From the NCBI GenBank assembly GCA_019744775.1, contig JAIETZ010000001.1, forward strand, positions 620,001-684,000: a stretch of 64,000 nucleotides of DNA. Reading direction: 5' to 3'. Each line of letters begins with the position of its first letter. The first letter of the stretch is position 1. The stretch is from Candidatus Obscuribacterales bacterium (GTDB lineage: Bacteria; Cyanobacteriota; Vampirovibrionia; Obscuribacterales; Obscuribacteraceae). The notes under the pieces were generated by a model. That model did not search any database, was not told where the DNA came from, and saw nothing but the letters and a program-made list of their open reading frames with translations. Below are positions 62,284-64,000 of the stretch, in pieces. The position numbers and the translations under genes are program-made.

Positions 62284-63372
62284 TCATGTCAGTTGTTCCA
62301 ATTCGAACCAAAAAGTACTTCCTTCGCCCAGCCTGCTGAAAACACCGACTTTGCCACCATGAGCTTCCACTATTGCCTTACAAACAGCCAGTCCCAAACC
62401 GGTGCCACCACGGCTCCGGCTATCGGGAGATTCTAGTTGTTGAAACTTGTCGAAAAGTTTATTTATATCTGAATCTGCTATTCCCGGACCAAAATCAGTC
62501 ACTTCCACACGCGCCCATTTATCATGCGAAGTCAACCTGACATCGACCTGAGCACCCGGTTCTGAAAATTTCACGGCATTACTTAGCAAATTCTCCAACA
62601 CTTGAACTATCCGTTGCCCGTCGGCGTTTACTGTCGGATTTACCTGGCACTGACAACAAATGGTAATTGATGCAGTTTCAGCAACCGGCTGAAACTCCGC
62701 TACTGTACTGTCAACCAATTGCGCCAGCGACAAGCGCTGACACAAGAAGCGAAATTTGCCGGATTCCAATTTTTTGAAATCCAAAATATTTTCAATCAAT
62801 CTCCAGAGGCTATCAGCCGCATTTGCTGAAATGCTGATGAACCGTTTTACCGACTCATTTATTGGACCTGCTTCACCGTCGGCGATAACCGACAGCGAAC
62901 TTTTGATTTTAGCAATAGGCGTTCGCAACTCATGTGAAACAACAGAATAAAAATCGGAAATCCTCTCCTCTGCTTCAACGCGTCGCGTAATGTCATGCTG
63001 AATACCGACAAAAGCAACCAACCTATTTTCGCTATCACGCACCGGTGAAATTGTCAGCTCATTGAAAAATCTCTTACCATCCTTTCTGTAATTGCGCAAA
63101 ACCGCAGAGACCGGTCGTGCCTGTTCTAGAGCCAGGCGGATTTCATTTAGCGCAGGTTGATTTCTGTCATCTGCCTGCAAGAAGCGGCAATTGCGTCCTA
63201 ATATTTCCTCAGCTTGGTAACCGGTAATTTCGGTAAAAGCAGGGTTTGTATAAATAATCGGGTTGTCTGCACGATTAGGATCGGTAATAACCACGCCATT
63301 GCGCGCTGCCTCTACAGCCTGAAACATCAAGGTCAGCTGGCGGGAATCATCAAAGTGATCTTTGAGAAACAT
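62284..63372 (-). CDS. LOV-domain blue-light sensor histidine kinase
   Basis: 362 residues, cytosolic, no membrane helix. A PAS domain at about 14-130 has every LOV hallmark: LGRNCRFLQ with the flavin-reactive Cys62, and the flavin-contacting Asn94 (NYRKDG), Asn104 (FFNEL) and Gln125 (VGIQHD). It continues through a helical linker to HisKA (FYSVVSHELRTPIAK, His147), then HATPase_c with N-box NLLSNAVKF, DFGPGI and GGTGLGLAVCK. It should bind FMN, form a cysteinyl adduct in blue light and change kinase activity. First gene of the same-strand run with the response regulator, photolyase and SDR. A 215-base gap lies upstream. Confidence 0.93.
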   Translation of the reverse strand: MFLKDHFDDSRQLTLMFQAVEAARNGVVITDPNRADNPIIYTNPAFTEITGYQAEEILGRNCRFLQADDRNQPALNEIRLALEQARPVSAVLRNYRKDGKRFFNELTISPVRDSENRLVAFVGIQHDITRRVEAEERISDFYSVVSHELRTPIAKIKSSLSVIADGEAGPINESVKRFISISANAADSLWRLIENILDFKKLESGKFRFLCQRLSLAQLVDSTVAEFQPVAETASITICCQCQVNPTVNADGQRIVQVLENLLSNAVKFSEPGAQVDVRLTSHDKWARVEVTDFGPGIADSDINKLFDKFQQLESPDSRSRGGTGLGLAVCKAIVEAHGGKVGVFSRLGEGSTFWFELEQLT

Positions 63373-63434
63373 AAACTCCGTCTATCGATTACTAACTAGA
63401 CAAAATCTACCCAGCCCGGAGCTAATGCAAGCAC

Positions 63435-63446
63435 TTGGTTAACCAA
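63435..63446. promoter_or_regulatory. Palindrome upstream of the LOV kinase, possible operator
   Basis: TTGGTTAACCAA is a perfect 12-bp palindrome, 62 bases before the LOV-kinase ATG on the minus strand, in the promoter-sized gap 63373-63587. No near-consensus promoter was found beside it. It could bind the response regulator or another factor. Confidence 0.3.
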
Positions 63447-63587
63447 TGTTATTTGCCTGCCGAAATCAATTCGAGGGTTTTAGAAGGACAATAATACGAT
63501 TGACTAATCACCATCAAATAGGTGCAAAAGGCACAAGCTTACGTTGCGCTTGGATTAGTTTAGATTCCGTGCGCCCTGGACTAGGTT

Positions 63588-64000
63588 CTATGTCCTCTGT
63601 CGATTGAGTGAGGGTAAACAACTCAAGTAAAGGGCATAAGGCAGAAGCAGCGGTATTGCATGCCGTTCATATGCCCAACCAAAAATATACGGCAAAGAAT
63701 ACGCAGCAACCAGTCCGAAAAAGTTAACGGCTGCTTGCCTGGTTGCAGGCTGTCCCCACAATTGGAAAGTCAATATGAGAGCCGCCAGTTGAATTGATCG
63801 ATTGGCAAGCATGAATGTGACACATGTCCATGCCATCCATCCAGATGGATTCATATCGCCGTTTTTCGTTGGCGTGTTGCGCACCTCGCCAAAGAGAATC
63901 CAGGACCGGCGAATAAGCAACTCCAAAAAGTTCTTGGGGTGAGTAGTTATCCAGCTGAGACCAAGCTTCATGAAGTGTGAATCGCGCTCCCATTCGTTTT
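63588..64000 (-). CDS. C-terminal part of a probable membrane glycosyltransferase
   Basis: The minus-strand frame is open through the right edge; 63971 is only an internal ATG, and the preceding codons NEWERDSHF read in frame. The ERDSHFMKLGLSWITTHPKN segment, followed by FLELLIRRSWILF, resembles the last cytoplasmic loop of ArnT/GT39-like polyprenyl-linked mannosyltransferases. Two or three membrane helices follow (MAWTCVTFMLANRSIQLAAL, NFFGLVAAYSLPYIFGWAY, AIPLLLPYALYLSC). The N-terminus and active site are outside the window. Family assignment is a guess from layout. It is transcribed toward the LOV operon, with a 215-base gap. Confidence 0.55.
   Translation of the reverse strand, partial: NEWERDSHFMKLGLSWITTHPKNFLELLIRRSWILFGEVRNTPTKNGDMNPSGWMAWTCVTFMLANRSIQLAALILTFQLWGQPATRQAAVNFFGLVAAYSLPYIFGWAYERHAIPLLLPYALYLSCLPSLNRQRT

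Overview
The window reads as a chromosomal segment of a free-living, Gram-negative-type bacterium. My best guess is the non-photosynthetic cyanobacterial sister lineage (Melainabacteria/Vampirovibrionia, Obscuribacter-like). This is inference from gene content and style: many secreted low-complexity proteins, a C-terminal R-LE-VFG-LE domain, a giant haemagglutinin-like repeat protein, and complete peptidoglycan genes beside TonB- and FecR-like domains. No marker gene proves it. Apart from the cut-off genes at both ends, all major coding regions look intact. There is no prophage, insertion sequence or CRISPR array.

Layout. 1-2437 (minus): a tRNA-Thr/Tyr/Thr-tuf operon with a clear promoter, then rlmB. 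2506-5258: a four-gene operon joined by TAATG overlaps (two SMR-type membrane proteins, a FemAB-like and a GNAT acyltransferase). 5430-10349: a hybrid histidine kinase, a small HTH protein, selA and a small membrane protein. 10444-18973: a coiled-coil protein divergent from two large P-loop ATPases, one VirD4/TraG-like and membrane-anchored, one HerA-like. 18994-28160: periplasmic beta-carbonic anhydrase, LCP-family protein, transaldolase, a zincin metallopeptidase, a YPQF-repeat secreted protein, a hydrolase, a CNNM/CorC-type protein and rsmI. 28161-28890 is a GATC-rich stretch with at most an HTH remnant. 28891-33909: an apparently inactive caspase-like domain fused to a TonB C-terminus, membrane and secreted proteins, an active-looking subtilase with a polyglycine tail, and a small gene behind a structured leader. 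34057-37891: rpsT and murC-murB-ddl. 37892-52213 (minus): one reading frame of about 4,770 codons, dominated by a tandem 5.6-kb duplication. 52398-58791: Ser/Thr kinase, ssb, a BrnT/CopG-like toxin-antitoxin pair with a striking palindromic promoter, unknown secreted or repeat proteins, and a lipid kinase. 58949-63372 (minus): LOV-domain histidine kinase, response regulator, photolyase and SDR in one transcriptional direction. 63588-64000: the C-terminus of a probable membrane glycosyltransferase.

How the genes work together. The two most system-like loci are (1) the blue-light module, where a LOV sensor kinase and its regulator sit directly upstream of a photolyase, and (2) the paired ATPases with a zinc ribbon, an extracytoplasmic insert and two CxxCxxxC clusters, which have no recognisable secretion or conjugation partners in the window. 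The envelope is a recurring theme: murC/murB/ddl, LCP, FemAB-like transferase with SMR proteins, lipid kinase, subtilase, giant surface protein and TonB-domain protein.

All functions come from reading translated sequence by eye. No database search or structure prediction was run, so family names rest on visible motifs. Residue numbers are counted from the start codon given for each gene.
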